Positions 43,229-52,395 are shown, counted from the stretch's first letter. The stretch is 64,000 nucleotides of DNA from Roseibium polysiphoniae (GCF_014842925.1 NZ_JACYXJ010000001.1:310001-374000), one strand, 5' to 3'. Translations and numbers: made by a program. Notes: generated from the letters alone by a model not told the origin.

Positions 43229-43357
43229 GACGTATCCCAACCTTGTTTTTTGTCCGGTGGCCGTTATAGATCGGCGCAACTGTGGAACCAAGACCTGAGA
43301 CCGATGACAATAGGCTCATAACAGGCCCCAACAGGCTACCTCCGGAGCAACGCCCCC

Positions 43358-44383
43358 ATGTCCATTTCTGAATCCGCCCTGCCGTTCGACGATATCCGTA
43401 ATCTGGTGCAATCCATGCCGGGTCCGGACGAAGGTGCACTGGCGGCGGTCCGGGCGCGCGACGCACAGCTGACGAAGCCGGCTGGCTCACTGGGGCAGCT
43501 CGAGGAAATTGCCGAGTGGCTGGCAGCCTGGTCCGGCAATGAAAAACCAAAGGTGACACGTCCGCTTGTTGCGATCTTCGCAACAGCCCACGGTGTTGCC
43601 GACCAGGGCGTCTCCGCCTTTCCAAGTTCAGTCAACCGTCAGATGGTTGAGAACTTCGCGGCTGGCGGCGCCGCGATCAATCAGATCTGCCGGTCAAATG
43701 ACGTCGGTCTGAAGGTGTTTGATCTTGCCGTTGAAATGCCGACCCCATCGATCACCGAAGAAGACGCGATGGACGAGGCTCATTGTGCCGCGACCATGGC
43801 CTACGGTATGGAGGCTTTGGCTGGTGGTATCGATCTGATCTGCCTGGGCGAGATGGGAATTGGCAATACGACGGTCGCTGCAGCGGTCCTCAACGGGCTG
43901 TTCGGTGGCTCGGCGGAAGACTGGATCGGTCGTGGCACCGGGGTTGACGATGAAGGCCTTGCACGTAAGCGCGTGGCCGTTGAGGCAGCCGTCGCACGGT
44001 TGAACGGCGAGAAAGACCCTCTGGAAGTCCTGCGGCGTGTCGGTGGGCGTGAAATCGCAGCCATGGTCGGCCTCATCATTGCCGCACGCCTTCAGCGCGT
44101 GCCTTTGATCATCGATGGCTTCGTCACCACCGCGGCGGCTGCGGTGGTCTATGCGATGGATCCGAGCGGTCTGGATCATTGTCTGTTTGCACATGTGTCT
44201 GCGGAAGCCGCTCACCGTCGCACACTGGATCTGATGGAAAAGTCGGCTCTTCTCGATTTCGGGATGCGTCTCGGCGAAGGATCAGGCGCGGCCGTTGCTG
44301 CCGGCATCGTCAAGGCCGCGGCCGAAATGCACTCCGGTATGGCGACGTTCGCTGATGCAGGTGTGGCCTCTAAAGACGGCTAA
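43358..44383 (+). CDS. cobT: Nicotinate-nucleotide--dimethylbenzimidazole phosphoribosyltransferase
   Basis: The 341-residue enzyme has LTKPAGSLGQLE near the start, ICLGEMGIGNTTVAAAV (active-site glycine and ribose binding) and FVTTAAAAVV; the C-terminal half has the conserved GMRLGEGSGA. It makes alpha-ribazole phosphate from nicotinate mononucleotide and dimethylbenzimidazole, feeding CobS. It is divergent from cobS and converges on the histidine kinase gene with 16 bases between. Confidence 0.96.
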   Translation: MSISESALPFDDIRNLVQSMPGPDEGALAAVRARDAQLTKPAGSLGQLEEIAEWLAAWSGNEKPKVTRPLVAIFATAHGVADQGVSAFPSSVNRQMVENFAAGGAAINQICRSNDVGLKVFDLAVEMPTPSITEEDAMDEAHCAATMAYGMEALAGGIDLICLGEMGIGNTTVAAAVLNGLFGGSAEDWIGRGTGVDDEGLARKRVAVEAAVARLNGEKDPLEVLRRVGGREIAAMVGLIIAARLQRVPLIIDGFVTTAAAAVVYAMDPSGLDHCLFAHVSAEAAHRRTLDLMEKSALLDFGMRLGEGSGAAVAAGIVKAAAEMHSGMATFADAGVASKDG

Positions 44384-44399
44384 GCCGCGGGTCTGCGCG

Positions 44400-45938
44400 T
44401 CATGCGCGATGGCGGTACTGGGCGTTCCGATCGGCCGGGGTTTCATAGGCCGGCATGCTTTCCATCACCCGTGACTTGGGCAGGGTGAAGATCACTTCGG
44501 TGCCTTCGCGCAACTTGGACCGCAGATCGAAGTGGCCGCCATGCATGGCGACAAGCGCCTGAACGATCGAGAGACCGAGACCGGTTCCTGGTTCTGCGCT
44601 TTGGATCGCAACAGCGCCCTGTCCGAAGGCTTGCAGCACAACGGGGATTTCGGCTTCAGGAATGCCTGGGCCGTTGTCCTTGATGGACACGAACTGGCCG
44701 CCATCTTCCGTGCGTCCCAGCGTGATCTGGACCGTGCCATTGACGGGGGTGAATTTCACCGCGTTTGACAAGAGGTTCAAGATAACCTGGCGCAGGGCGC
44801 GTTCATCGCCCCAGATCCGCGGAAGGTCGCCGGTGTGGCTTTCCTGGATGCTGATGTCCTTGGCCTTGGCTCGGATCTGCATCATCTTGCAGCACTCTTC
44901 CACGAGGGCGTCGATGTAGATCGCTTCTTCCTGCAATTCATGACGCCCGGCCTCAATCCGCGACAGGTCGAGGATCTCGTTGATCAGGTTCAGAAGATGT
45001 GCGCCTGAATGATGGATATCAGCAGCGTAGCTCTTGTAGTTGGCGTTTTGCATCGGGCCGAGGACTTCGTCCTTCATCACCTCGGAAAAACCGAGAATGG
45101 CGTTCAGCGGTGTCCGCAGTTCATGGCTCATGGTGGCCAGAAAGCGCGACTTGGCAAGGTTTGCCTCTTCCGCCCGGCGTCTGGATTCGTCTGACAACGC
45201 GTTGGCTGTTTCCAGCTCCGCGATCAGGTGATCTTTCTCTGCTCGGTACTCGAGCATCGTATTTGCGTTCTTAAGTAGCTGATTGCCCAGAATGAAGAAG
45301 AAGCCCTGAGCGCCGACCGCCATCGCCGCGAGCGTGTAGTGGATCGGTTCTGGCTGCTTCAAAAAAGTCGCCGTGACCGTCAGCGAGACCGGTAGTGTGC
45401 CCGCCAGCAAGGCGCGGGGCAGGGTGGCCGATTGCATGGTCGTGATCGCGACCACGATCAGCATTGTGGCGAACTGGAAGACCAGAAATCCGTCGCCCGT
45501 CTGGTTCTGCTTCGGCAAGAGAAAGAACAGGGCCCAGCTGCTGCCGTAAAGCAGGTCGCTCAGCGTGAAGCGCCGCAGCCATGGTTTCTCCTGCCGGCTG
45601 GCGGAAGGCGCCTTTTCATAGGCCCGGCAGGTTCCGATCGCCAGAAGATGCATGCAGAAATTCAGGATGAACCAGAAGCCGACGAGCGCCGGATGGATCC
45701 AGAGCGACGAAATGGCCGCAACGATCAGGGCAAGCATCGGGACGGCAAAGGCCGAGTTCAGGCGCGTGTCCGCAAAAAGGTGCTGTCGCTCGAGCTCGAA
45801 GTCATTGGGCAGGCTGTCGCTGGATCCGATGCGCGTGCGCACATCGCGGACCGTCCGCGCAACCTCGCGCCGACGCATCGCCCGTTTCCGGTTGATGGCG
45901 GTCTTCTCGTCGCGGATGGTGCGGGCCTCGTATCCCAT
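44400..45938 (-). CDS. Membrane sensor histidine kinase
   Basis: The 512-residue protein has six to seven hydrophobic segments (about 70-90, 100-110, 130-165, 180-200, 215-235), a coiled linker, and a kinase core: H-box MSHELRTPLNAILGFSEVM (phospho-acceptor His272), N-box LLSNAVKFTP, G1 KDNGPGIP and G2 TGLGLSI. There is no receiver domain, and no response-regulator gene lies nearby, so its partner must be elsewhere. The H-box and long membrane region resemble the PdhS/cell-cycle-type kinases of alphaproteobacteria. It converges with cobT and is divergent from the DNA glycosylase gene. Confidence 0.94.
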   Translation of the reverse strand: MGYEARTIRDEKTAINRKRAMRRREVARTVRDVRTRIGSSDSLPNDFELERQHLFADTRLNSAFAVPMLALIVAAISSLWIHPALVGFWFILNFCMHLLAIGTCRAYEKAPSASRQEKPWLRRFTLSDLLYGSSWALFFLLPKQNQTGDGFLVFQFATMLIVVAITTMQSATLPRALLAGTLPVSLTVTATFLKQPEPIHYTLAAMAVGAQGFFFILGNQLLKNANTMLEYRAEKDHLIAELETANALSDESRRRAEEANLAKSRFLATMSHELRTPLNAILGFSEVMKDEVLGPMQNANYKSYAADIHHSGAHLLNLINEILDLSRIEAGRHELQEEAIYIDALVEECCKMMQIRAKAKDISIQESHTGDLPRIWGDERALRQVILNLLSNAVKFTPVNGTVQITLGRTEDGGQFVSIKDNGPGIPEAEIPVVLQAFGQGAVAIQSAEPGTGLGLSIVQALVAMHGGHFDLRSKLREGTEVIFTLPKSRVMESMPAYETPADRNAQYRHRA

Positions 45939-46073
45939 GTCCGTCGGAACACTCTTTTCAAAAGCTTGATCGGTAGGTTGTCGTTTGACCTATCTGACTC
46001 ACGATTTCTTAAGATCGCCCTCAGGTATGTGGTAAACGAAACGTAAGCAAAGACCGAGGGTTGGGAGAAACGG

Positions 46074-46706
46074 GTGCCTGGCGCAGCAAGGGCAAAGGAT
46101 GAGCTGAGAGATCTGGCAAAGGAGATTTCTGCTTGCCGCATTTGTGTTGAGGAGCCACTGGCCGCGCCGCTTCCCCACGAGCCCCGGCCGGTCATTCAGC
46201 TCTCGGACCAGGCTCGGATTTGCATCTGCGGTCAGGCGCCTGGAACAAGGGTCCACAAAAGCGGGCGGCCTTTCACCGACCCCTCGGGAGATCGCCTCCG
46301 ACAGTGGATGGGGGTCGACGCTGATACGTTTTATGATGCCACGAAAGTTGCGATCGTCCCCATGGGCCTGTGCTTTCCCGGACTGGACAGCAAGGGCGGC
46401 GACCTGCCGCCGCGCCGTGAATGCCGCGCGCACTGGCACGACCGGATCTTTGCCGCCATGCCGCAAATTGAGCTGATCCTTGTTATCGGCCAATACGCGC
46501 AGGCCTACCATCTGGGACGAGACAAGAAGAAAAGCCTGACCGAGACAGTGGGGAACTGGAGGGAATACCTGGAGGCTGAACGTTGTCCGGCGGTGGTGCC
46601 AATGCCCCATCCGTCCTGGCGAAACAACAGCTGGCTGAAGAAGAATGCGTGGTTCGAGAGCGAGCTTCTTCCGGTACTACAACAAAAAATCGCCCGGCTC
46701 TTATGA
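46074..46706 (+). CDS. Uracil-DNA glycosylase superfamily protein, Fe-S type
   Basis: The 210-residue protein has the UDG-fold motif 1 GQAPGTRVH and motif 2 HPSWRNN. Four Cys (21, 24, 100 and 117) are arranged C-x2-C...C-x16-C, as in family 4 enzymes that bind a 4Fe-4S cluster. Family 4 has GEAPG in motif 1; here the Glu is Gln, so catalytic detail may differ. It would remove uracil or damaged bases from DNA. It starts with GTG, with GGGAG upstream. A strong terminator overlaps its stop codon. Confidence 0.85.
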   Translation: MPGAARAKDELRDLAKEISACRICVEEPLAAPLPHEPRPVIQLSDQARICICGQAPGTRVHKSGRPFTDPSGDRLRQWMGVDADTFYDATKVAIVPMGLCFPGLDSKGGDLPPRRECRAHWHDRIFAAMPQIELILVIGQYAQAYHLGRDKKKSLTETVGNWREYLEAERCPAVVPMPHPSWRNNSWLKKNAWFESELLPVLQQKIARLL

Positions 46707-46714
46707 GCCGGGCG
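46682..46714 (-). terminator. Rho-independent terminator of the sulfurtransferase gene
   Basis: ATCGCCCGGCTC (46687-46698), loop TTAT, GAGCCGGGCGAT (46703-46714) is a perfect 12-bp stem. Read on the minus strand it is followed by TTTTTTG (46688-46681). It overlaps the stop codon of the DNA glycosylase gene on the other strand. Confidence 0.9.
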
Positions 46715-46757
46715 ATCAGTCAGGCTGAGTCAAAGGTCTTTTGTAAAGACCCAGTGA

Positions 46758-47732
46758 TCAGTTGGTTTTGACTTGTTTGGTAGGCTGTTCCGGTTTTGCC
46801 GTCGCCTTGATCGGCAGGCTTTCGTCACGGCTCCAGCCGACCATGCTGTCGTCATAGAGTGTGACATTTTCCTGTCCGAGCACCTGCGTCAGCACAAACC
46901 AGTTGGTCGCGGCCCAGTGCCCGGTGTTGCAGTAGGACACCACTTTGGCTGAGTTGTCCTTGAGGCTTGCCGGCAAGAGCGAAGCGATCTCGGCCTTGTC
47001 CTTCAAGCGGTTCGAGCCTTTGTTGTAGAACTTGTCCTGATCGAAGTTGACCGCACCGGGAATGTGCCCGAAGCGGGTCGCCTTGCCGTGTTTCTGCTTG
47101 CCGGAGAACTGTGCCTCAGGACGGCCGTCCAGAAGAACTGTTTCCGTGCCCATCGCTTCAGCGACTTCGTTCGTGGAGACCAGAAGCTCATCGCGGACTT
47201 CAGCGACGAACAGATCGCCTTCGGGCGTGACGTCGCCTGTTTCAAGCTCGCGGCCTTCTGCAACCCAAGCTGCATGTCCGCCGTCGAGGATCGCGACTGC
47301 GTCATGGCCGAGGTACTTCATGGTCCAGAAGATACGTGCCGCTGAGCCGAATTCGAGGCTTGAGGAACCGGCGGGGATGATGACGAGAGCCTTGTCTTCG
47401 GACACGCCCAACTCGGAAAGAGCAGCTTCCAGCTTCTCAACGGACGGCAGGACACCGACGACGCCATCCCGTTCGGTCCGCCAATACCCCGGATACTCCG
47501 ACCAGACGGCTCCCGGGATATGGCCCTTGAGATAGTCATCCTTGCCGGACTTGGAGATCTTCGAGCGGGTGTCGATGACGACGATCTCGTCATTGTTCAG
47601 GTTCGATGCAAGCCATTCGGTCGACACAAGCGGGGTCACGTCAGGTGCCGCAGTAACGGGGGCTGCAAGAACCGTCATCGCTGTGATGAAACCGGCGAGC
47701 GGGCCGGAAAGGGATTTGAGGCTTCCAAGCAT
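46758..47732 (-). CDS. Periplasmic thiosulfate sulfurtransferase (tandem rhodanese)
   Basis: The 324-residue protein has a Sec signal peptide (about residues 1-28, ending VTAAP) and two rhodanese domains. The first (about 35-165, VVIDTRSKISK and LDGGHAAW) lacks the active-site Cys (IIPAGSS). The second (about 175-310) has the catalytic loop SYCNTGHWA with Cys268, so activity resides there. It transfers sulfur from thiosulfate to thiol or cyanide acceptors in the periplasm. GGAGAG precedes the ATG at 47732; the longer frame to 47795 lacks a signal peptide. It ends at a strong terminator. Confidence 0.93.
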   Translation of the reverse strand: MLGSLKSLSGPLAGFITAMTVLAAPVTAAPDVTPLVSTEWLASNLNNDEIVVIDTRSKISKSGKDDYLKGHIPGAVWSEYPGYWRTERDGVVGVLPSVEKLEAALSELGVSEDKALVIIPAGSSSLEFGSAARIFWTMKYLGHDAVAILDGGHAAWVAEGRELETGDVTPEGDLFVAEVRDELLVSTNEVAEAMGTETVLLDGRPEAQFSGKQKHGKATRFGHIPGAVNFDQDKFYNKGSNRLKDKAEIASLLPASLKDNSAKVVSYCNTGHWAATNWFVLTQVLGQENVTLYDDSMVGWSRDESLPIKATAKPEQPTKQVKTN

Positions 47733-47965
47733 CCGGATCTCTCCAATGTGTGATGGGTTTGGAAAAAAATTCTCTTGTGATGATGGAATTGGCACTCTAG
47801 ATGGGGTTCATCAAGCGTAAAGGCGCCTGATGTTAGAAGAAAAATCTCAAATTCTCCTTGGGGGACTCGAATTGGAAATTCATTCCAAGGAGGGTCTGCC
47901 GCCTCGGAAACTGAATCCGGCCTGGTTTTGTCCAAACGGCCTGACGGATCTGGAGTGTCAGAGCA

Positions 47966-48451
47966 ATGATTGACCGTATCGACCGCCGTATCCTCTCCAT
48001 CCTGCAGGAGGATTGCACTGTTCCCGTCGCTGAGATCGGCCGCCGGGTTGGTCTGTCGACAACGCCTTGCTGGCGGCGGATTCAGAAGATGGAGGAGGAG
48101 GGCGTGATCACGGCGCGTGTCGCCTTGCTCGATCCCGCCAAGGTGAATGCGAAGGTGACCGCCTTTGTCGCGATCACCACGAGCCAGCACTCTGAGGACT
48201 GGCTAAAGAAATTTGCAGATGTGATCAGCGAGTTTCCGGAGGTGGTCGAATTCTACCGCATGGCCGGACAGGTGGATTATCTCCTCCGGGTCTGCGTGCC
48301 GGACATCGAGGCCTATGATGCCTTCTACAAGAAGCTGATCGCCAAGATCGATATCACGGATGTGTCGACGACCTTTGCGATGGAGCAGATCAAATACACA
48401 ACGCAGTTGCCGCTGGCCTATGTGCCCAAGGAGAAGCCGAGGGGGGAGTGA
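47966..48451 (+). CDS. Lrp/AsnC family transcriptional regulator
   Basis: The 161-residue protein has the AsnC-type helix-turn-helix (MIDRIDRRILSILQEDCTVP, then VGLSTTPCWRRIQKMEEEGV) and a RAM domain (TSQHSEDWLKKFADVISEFP, MAGQVDYLLRVCV). It is divergent from the sulfurtransferase gene and precedes the DUF302 gene by 108 bases on the same strand. The target is unknown; a sulfur or amino-acid signal would fit the neighbour. No clear operator was located; a spaced repeat CTCCTTGG/CCAAGGAG (47854-47892) lies upstream. Confidence 0.94.
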   Translation: MIDRIDRRILSILQEDCTVPVAEIGRRVGLSTTPCWRRIQKMEEEGVITARVALLDPAKVNAKVTAFVAITTSQHSEDWLKKFADVISEFPEVVEFYRMAGQVDYLLRVCVPDIEAYDAFYKKLIAKIDITDVSTTFAMEQIKYTTQLPLAYVPKEKPRGE

Positions 48452-48558
48452 GGCGCATCCAGCTGCGGCTAAAAAACATATGAGATTTGAGATGTCTCAA
48501 GCCGAATGGCAATGTTTCCACTATTGTGAAGCCGTCATTTCACACGGGAGGAACAGTG

Positions 48559-49062
48559 ATGACTGGTTTGTTCAAGACAGCCTTGGTTGCATCCGGCTTG
48601 GCGCTTGCCATGCCGGTCGGAGCGTCGTCGGCCGATATGGCGAAAGGGTCCGGGCCGGAGGGCGTCACCGTCTACCAGGTGACCGGAGACTTTGAGGATG
48701 TGCGGTTCGATCTGGAATCTGCGATCGTCAATCGTGGGCTTGTGATCGACTATACGTCACACATCGGCGAGATGCTGGCGCGCACCAAGGATGATGTCGG
48801 TGGCGCGAAGGATCTCTACGCCAACGCCGAAGCCATGCTTTTCTGCTCCGCCAACCTGTCACGCAAGGTGATGGAAGCTGACATCGCGAACATTGCCTAT
48901 TGCCCATACGCGGTCTTCGCTTACGAGGCGGCCACTGATCCGGGAACGGTGATGGTCGGATTTCGCCATCTTGCTGAAACCGGTTCCGAGGCTTCGAAAA
49001 AGGCGATCGGAGAGGTCAATGCGCTGTTGGATGGCATCGTGAAGGAGGCAGCCGGCGAGTAG
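48559..49062 (+). CDS. DUF302 family secreted protein
   Basis: The 167-residue protein has a signal peptide (about residues 1-25, ending GASSAD) and a DUF302-type domain (DFEDVRFDLESAIVNRGLVI, FCSANLSRKVMEADIANIAYCPYAVFAYEA, GTVMVGFRHLAE). DUF302 proteins are linked to sulfur and redox metabolism but have no settled function. Two Cys occur in the mature protein. GGGAGGA lies upstream of the ATG at 48559; the longer frame to 48487 is not supported. It lies after the Lrp gene. Confidence 0.88.
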   Translation: MTGLFKTALVASGLALAMPVGASSADMAKGSGPEGVTVYQVTGDFEDVRFDLESAIVNRGLVIDYTSHIGEMLARTKDDVGGAKDLYANAEAMLFCSANLSRKVMEADIANIAYCPYAVFAYEAATDPGTVMVGFRHLAETGSEASKKAIGEVNALLDGIVKEAAGE

Positions 49063-49070
49063 CCGGCTGC
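49048..49070 (+). terminator. Hairpin overlapping the DUF302 stop codon
   Basis: GCAGCCGGC (49048-49056), loop GAGTA, GCCGGCTGC (49062-49070) is a perfect 9-bp stem that covers the TAG stop codon. No T run follows on either strand, so it is a weak terminator or mRNA 3'-end hairpin. Confidence 0.5.
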
Positions 49071-49097
49071 AAGGTCCTGTGTCTGGATGACGTCGGA

Positions 49098-49979
49098 CTA
49101 CTTCTTGTCGGCGTTTTCCAGACGAGCGATCAGGCTGGACGTGTCCCAGCGATTGCCGCCCATGGCCTGAACCTCAGCGTAGAACTGATCGACCAGTGCT
49201 GTGACTGGCAGACGTGCGCCGGTGTCATTGGCCGTGTTGAGGCAAATCTCCAGATCCTTGCGCATCCAGTCGACGGCAAAGCCGAATTCGAACTGCCCAG
49301 CGTTCATGGTTTCCCAGCGATTTTCCATCTGCCAGGACTGGGCGGCTCCGCCCTTGATCGCCGAAATGACGCTTGGGACATCAAGCCCGGCTTTCTTGGC
49401 GAAATGAACAGCTTCCGACAGGCCCTGCACCAGGCCTGCGATACAGATCTGATTGCACATCTTGGTCAGTTGGCCTGCGCCGCTTTCGCCCATCAGACCG
49501 ACGAACTTCGCAAAGCACTCGATGACCGGTTGGGCCTTTTCAAAGACGTCGGCATCGCCGCCGCACATAACGGTCAGGGCGCCGTTTTCAGCACCAGCCT
49601 GGCCACCTGACACAGGTGCGTCGATGAAGCCGCATCCGCGCGCTTTCGCCGCCGCATAAAGCTCGCGGGCAACTTCGGCAGAAGCGGTCGTGTTGTCGAT
49701 GAAGATGGCCCCGTCCTTGAGGCCGTGAAATGCGCCGTTTTCGCCAGTGGTCACGGACCTGAGATCCGCGTCGTTGCCCACGCAAGCAAAAACAAAATCA
49801 CAGCCTTCTGCGGCTTCTTTCGGCGTCTTGGCAAAAGAACCGCCATACTCCGCAGCCCATTTTTCCGCCTTGGCGGTGGTGCGATTGTAGACGGTGACAT
49901 CGTGTCCGCCCTTGGTCTTGAGGTATCCTGCCATCGGATAACCCATCACTCCAAGTCCAATGAATGCAACTTTTGCCAT
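49098..49979 (-). CDS. 3-hydroxyisobutyrate dehydrogenase family oxidoreductase
   Basis: The 293-residue protein has the N-terminal NAD(P)-binding GLGVMGYPMA and the family's DAPVSGGQAGAENGALTVMCGG, then the catalytic-Lys region GAGQLTKMCNQIC. Members reduce or oxidise 3-hydroxyisobutyrate, tartronate semialdehyde or related beta-hydroxy acids. Sequence alone does not choose among these. The window also holds mmsA, which works one step after 3-hydroxyisobutyrate dehydrogenase in valine breakdown, but they lie 33 kb apart. It converges with the DUF302 gene. Confidence 0.9.
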   Translation of the reverse strand: MAKVAFIGLGVMGYPMAGYLKTKGGHDVTVYNRTTAKAEKWAAEYGGSFAKTPKEAAEGCDFVFACVGNDADLRSVTTGENGAFHGLKDGAIFIDNTTASAEVARELYAAAKARGCGFIDAPVSGGQAGAENGALTVMCGGDADVFEKAQPVIECFAKFVGLMGESGAGQLTKMCNQICIAGLVQGLSEAVHFAKKAGLDVPSVISAIKGGAAQSWQMENRWETMNAGQFEFGFAVDWMRKDLEICLNTANDTGARLPVTALVDQFYAEVQAMGGNRWDTSSLIARLENADKK

Positions 49980-50338
49980 GTTCCCTGGCTCCCTCCGCTT
50001 GCAAGGAAAGGCCCGGCTAGTGGCCGGGCCTGTCAGTCTGATCGGGTTTTCGCTCAGGTTTTCGCCGGGATCCTTCAGGCAAACTGATCAGATCCAGAAC
50101 CGTGGGCGATACCGCTTGATGAGCTTAATGGACGGCGTCTGCGTCTTTTTTGCAAGCCCATCAGTCAAGGTGCTGGTGGGACGTGTGAATGGGGTGAACC
50201 GGCTCGCGGTCAGCAGGGATGATGCATATATGTTTAGCATGACTTACATTCCTCCAGTGCTTCGATGCTTGAAATATCGCGCTTCTGCTGTTTTGATGCG
50301 AGTCAGCAAAAATTTTGAAATGTAAGTTGGATTTACAT
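49980..50338. promoter_or_regulatory. 359-base region between dehydrogenase and LysR genes, with a candidate LysR site
   Basis: A perfect 8-bp hairpin GGCCCGGC-TAGTG-GCCGGGCC lies at 50010-50030 without a T run. Directly before the LysR start, ATGTAA-N7-TTACAT (50320-50338) is a 19-base inverted repeat that could be an autoregulatory LysR site. No gene is seen. Confidence 0.5.
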
Positions 50339-51247
50339 ATGGATTGGCGGCGACTGCCTTCACTGAGCGCCTTGAGAGCGTTTTCTGCTGTGGCAGAGAA
50401 AAAGAGCTTTTCCTCAGCAGGACGTGAACTCAATGTCACCCATGCCGCCGTCAGCCAGCAGGTTCGCGGCTTGGAAGGGCAACTTGGAACGCAGCTGGTC
50501 GTGCGGGAGGGGCGGGGACTTGGCCTGACATCGGATGGCGAACATCTGGCGGCGGGGCTGCGTGATGCGTTTGCGGGGATTTACGAAACGGTCGAGGACT
50601 TGCGGCGCAACGATGAGGAACGGCCGCTCAACATCACCATGACGCCGTCCTTTGCGGTGAGTTGGTTGATGCCGCGTATCTCTGACTTCCGGCAGGAAAA
50701 CCCGCACGTCGAACTCATGCTCAATCCGACGGCCGACGTGGTTGAGTTCGCTCCCGGCGGTGTTGACCTCGCAATCCGCTTTGGCAACGGCGATTGGCCC
50801 GGGCTGGAGGCCCAACAGCTGCTGGCTTCAAACTACGTCGTGGTTGGCGCGCACAAGCTCTTGGGCGACCGCGAACTCACCGATCCATCGGATATCCAGG
50901 ACTTCCCCTGGCTGCAGGAATTGGGCACCAACGAATTGTCGATCTGGCTCGAGGGACAAGGAGTGGTTCCGCGTGCAAAGCTGAACATCACCCATTTGCC
51001 CGGCTACATGGTTCTGGATGGCTTGCGCCGAGGAGATGGTATCTCCGCGACCGCAAGGGTGTTCGTCGAGAACGACATTCAGGCCGGCACCTTGCGCGTG
51101 TTGTTCGAGGACATGAAGCCCCAGACATCGGGCTATTACCTTGTCAGGAAGCCTGGGGTTCCCCGCCCGCCACTCAAGGCCTTTATCACCTGGATCAGGC
51201 AGCGCGCGCGCGAAGCCGAGGCTTGCTGCGCGGCTTCAACGGCCTAG
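50339..51247 (+). CDS. LysR family regulator, GcvA-like
   Basis: The 302-residue protein has the LysR DNA-binding helices (LPSLSALRAFSAVAEKKSFS, LNVTHAAVSQQVRGLEGQLG) and the GcvA-subfamily effector domain (MTPSFAVSWLMPRISDFRQE, GGVDLAIRFGNGDWPG). Its last 4 bases overlap convergently with the PLP enzyme's stop, and it lies beside the ABC importer unit, so it may regulate that unit or the dehydrogenase before it. The ATG at 50339 follows the inverted repeat ATGTAA-N7-TTACAT. Confidence 0.92.
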   Translation: MDWRRLPSLSALRAFSAVAEKKSFSSAGRELNVTHAAVSQQVRGLEGQLGTQLVVREGRGLGLTSDGEHLAAGLRDAFAGIYETVEDLRRNDEERPLNITMTPSFAVSWLMPRISDFRQENPHVELMLNPTADVVEFAPGGVDLAIRFGNGDWPGLEAQQLLASNYVVVGAHKLLGDRELTDPSDIQDFPWLQELGTNELSIWLEGQGVVPRAKLNITHLPGYMVLDGLRRGDGISATARVFVENDIQAGTLRVLFEDMKPQTSGYYLVRKPGVPRPPLKAFITWIRQRAREAEACCAASTA

Positions 51248-52395
51248 ACCGTGTTGAGAGCTTGCTCCAGGTCGCCGATCAGGTCGTCGATGTGTTCGAT
51301 CCCGATCGAAAGCCGCAGCAGTGTGTCGGGGATGCCTGAGTCAGGCCCCTCGATGGTTTCGCGGTGCTCCACTAGACTTTCAACGCCGCCAAGAGAGGTT
51401 GCTCGTTGAAACAGGTTTAAGGCAGCCGTTACCTTGAGCGCATCTTCGCGCGATCCCTTCATGATCAAAGACATGAGGGAACCATAGCCGCCACTCATCT
51501 GGTTGCTGGCAAGCTCATGAGCCTTGTGTGTTTCAAGGCCCGGATAAAGCACCTCGGCGATCTTCGGATGGGCAGCGAAATGTTTGGCCAGAGCCTGGGC
51601 GTTGGCGTTCATTCGCTCAACCCGGAGTGACAGAGTGCGCAGGCCGCGAAGAAGCAGCCAAGTCTCAAAAGATCCCATCACCGCGCCGGCATCGTGGCGT
51701 TCTGCGCAGATAAATTGCCATGCCTCGGTATCCGCCGAAGCGGTGGAGACCACCCCGCCTAGTACGTCCGAATGGCCGTTCAGCGCCTTGGTTGCTGAGT
51801 GCACCACAAGATCAGCACCCTTGGACAGGGGCTTCATGATCAGCGGCGTTGCAGCGGTCGCATCGACGCAGACGGTGGAACCGGTCAATTCGGCGAGCTT
51901 AGCAACGGCAGCAATGTCCACCACGGCCAGGAAAGGGTTGCTCGGAACTTCAAGGAAAATCAGGTTAGGCTGTGCCGTTTCGATTGTGTCCTTCAGAACA
52001 GACAGGTCGGACGCATCCACTTCGATCAGGGCAATGTTCGTCCGCTCGCAATTCTTGCGGAAGAAGAGTGTAGTGCCCCAGTAAATGTCGGACTGGAGCA
52101 GGATGGTTCCGCCAGGCTTGACCGTGCGCATGATCGCCGCAATGGCCGCCATGCCCGAGGCAAACAGCCGACTGTCCGCGGCGCCTTCAAGGTGAGCGAT
52201 CAAGCCTTCTGTCTTGCGGAACAGGTCATTGTCGTCCCGGCTGTAGAGATGATTGCCGCTGACCAGATCATAATTCTCGTCCCGCACGAAGGTCGTGGCC
52301 GTCTGGATGGGAGGGACGACAGCTCCTGTTGCCGCATCGAAGCCTCCGCCACCGTGCGCGAGCAGGCTGTCCGTATGAAGATCGGTTTTCACCAT
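51244..52395 (-). CDS. PLP-dependent trans-sulfuration enzyme (Cys/Met metabolism family)
   Basis: The 383-residue enzyme has the family's HLYSRDDNDLFRKTE near the N-terminus, the PLP-binding Lys in SATKALNGHSDVLGG, and SLGGVESLVEHRE near the C-terminus. These match cystathionine gamma-synthase/lyase-type enzymes that act on sulfur amino acids by gamma- or beta-elimination or replacement. Which reaction it does cannot be decided. It is 60 bases downstream of an amino-acid ABC importer on the same strand, suggesting the importer brings in its substrate, perhaps a sulfur or related amino acid. Confidence 0.9.
   Translation of the reverse strand: MVKTDLHTDSLLAHGGGGFDAATGAVVPPIQTATTFVRDENYDLVSGNHLYSRDDNDLFRKTEGLIAHLEGAADSRLFASGMAAIAAIMRTVKPGGTILLQSDIYWGTTLFFRKNCERTNIALIEVDASDLSVLKDTIETAQPNLIFLEVPSNPFLAVVDIAAVAKLAELTGSTVCVDATAATPLIMKPLSKGADLVVHSATKALNGHSDVLGGVVSTASADTEAWQFICAERHDAGAVMGSFETWLLLRGLRTLSLRVERMNANAQALAKHFAAHPKIAEVLYPGLETHKAHELASNQMSGGYGSLMSLIMKGSREDALKVTAALNLFQRATSLGGVESLVEHRETIEGPDSGIPDTLLRLSIGIEHIDDLIGDLEQALNTV

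Noticed and set aside
43229-43357. Possible cobalamin riboswitch between cobS and cobT
   Set aside because: The 129 bases do not contain a B12-box (GCCACTG) or room for the full aptamer.
47854-47892. Spaced inverted repeat CTCCTTGG/CCAAGGAG upstream of the second Lrp gene
   Set aside because: The 8-bp arms are 23 bases apart and may be chance; it is noted in the gene entry but not called as an operator.
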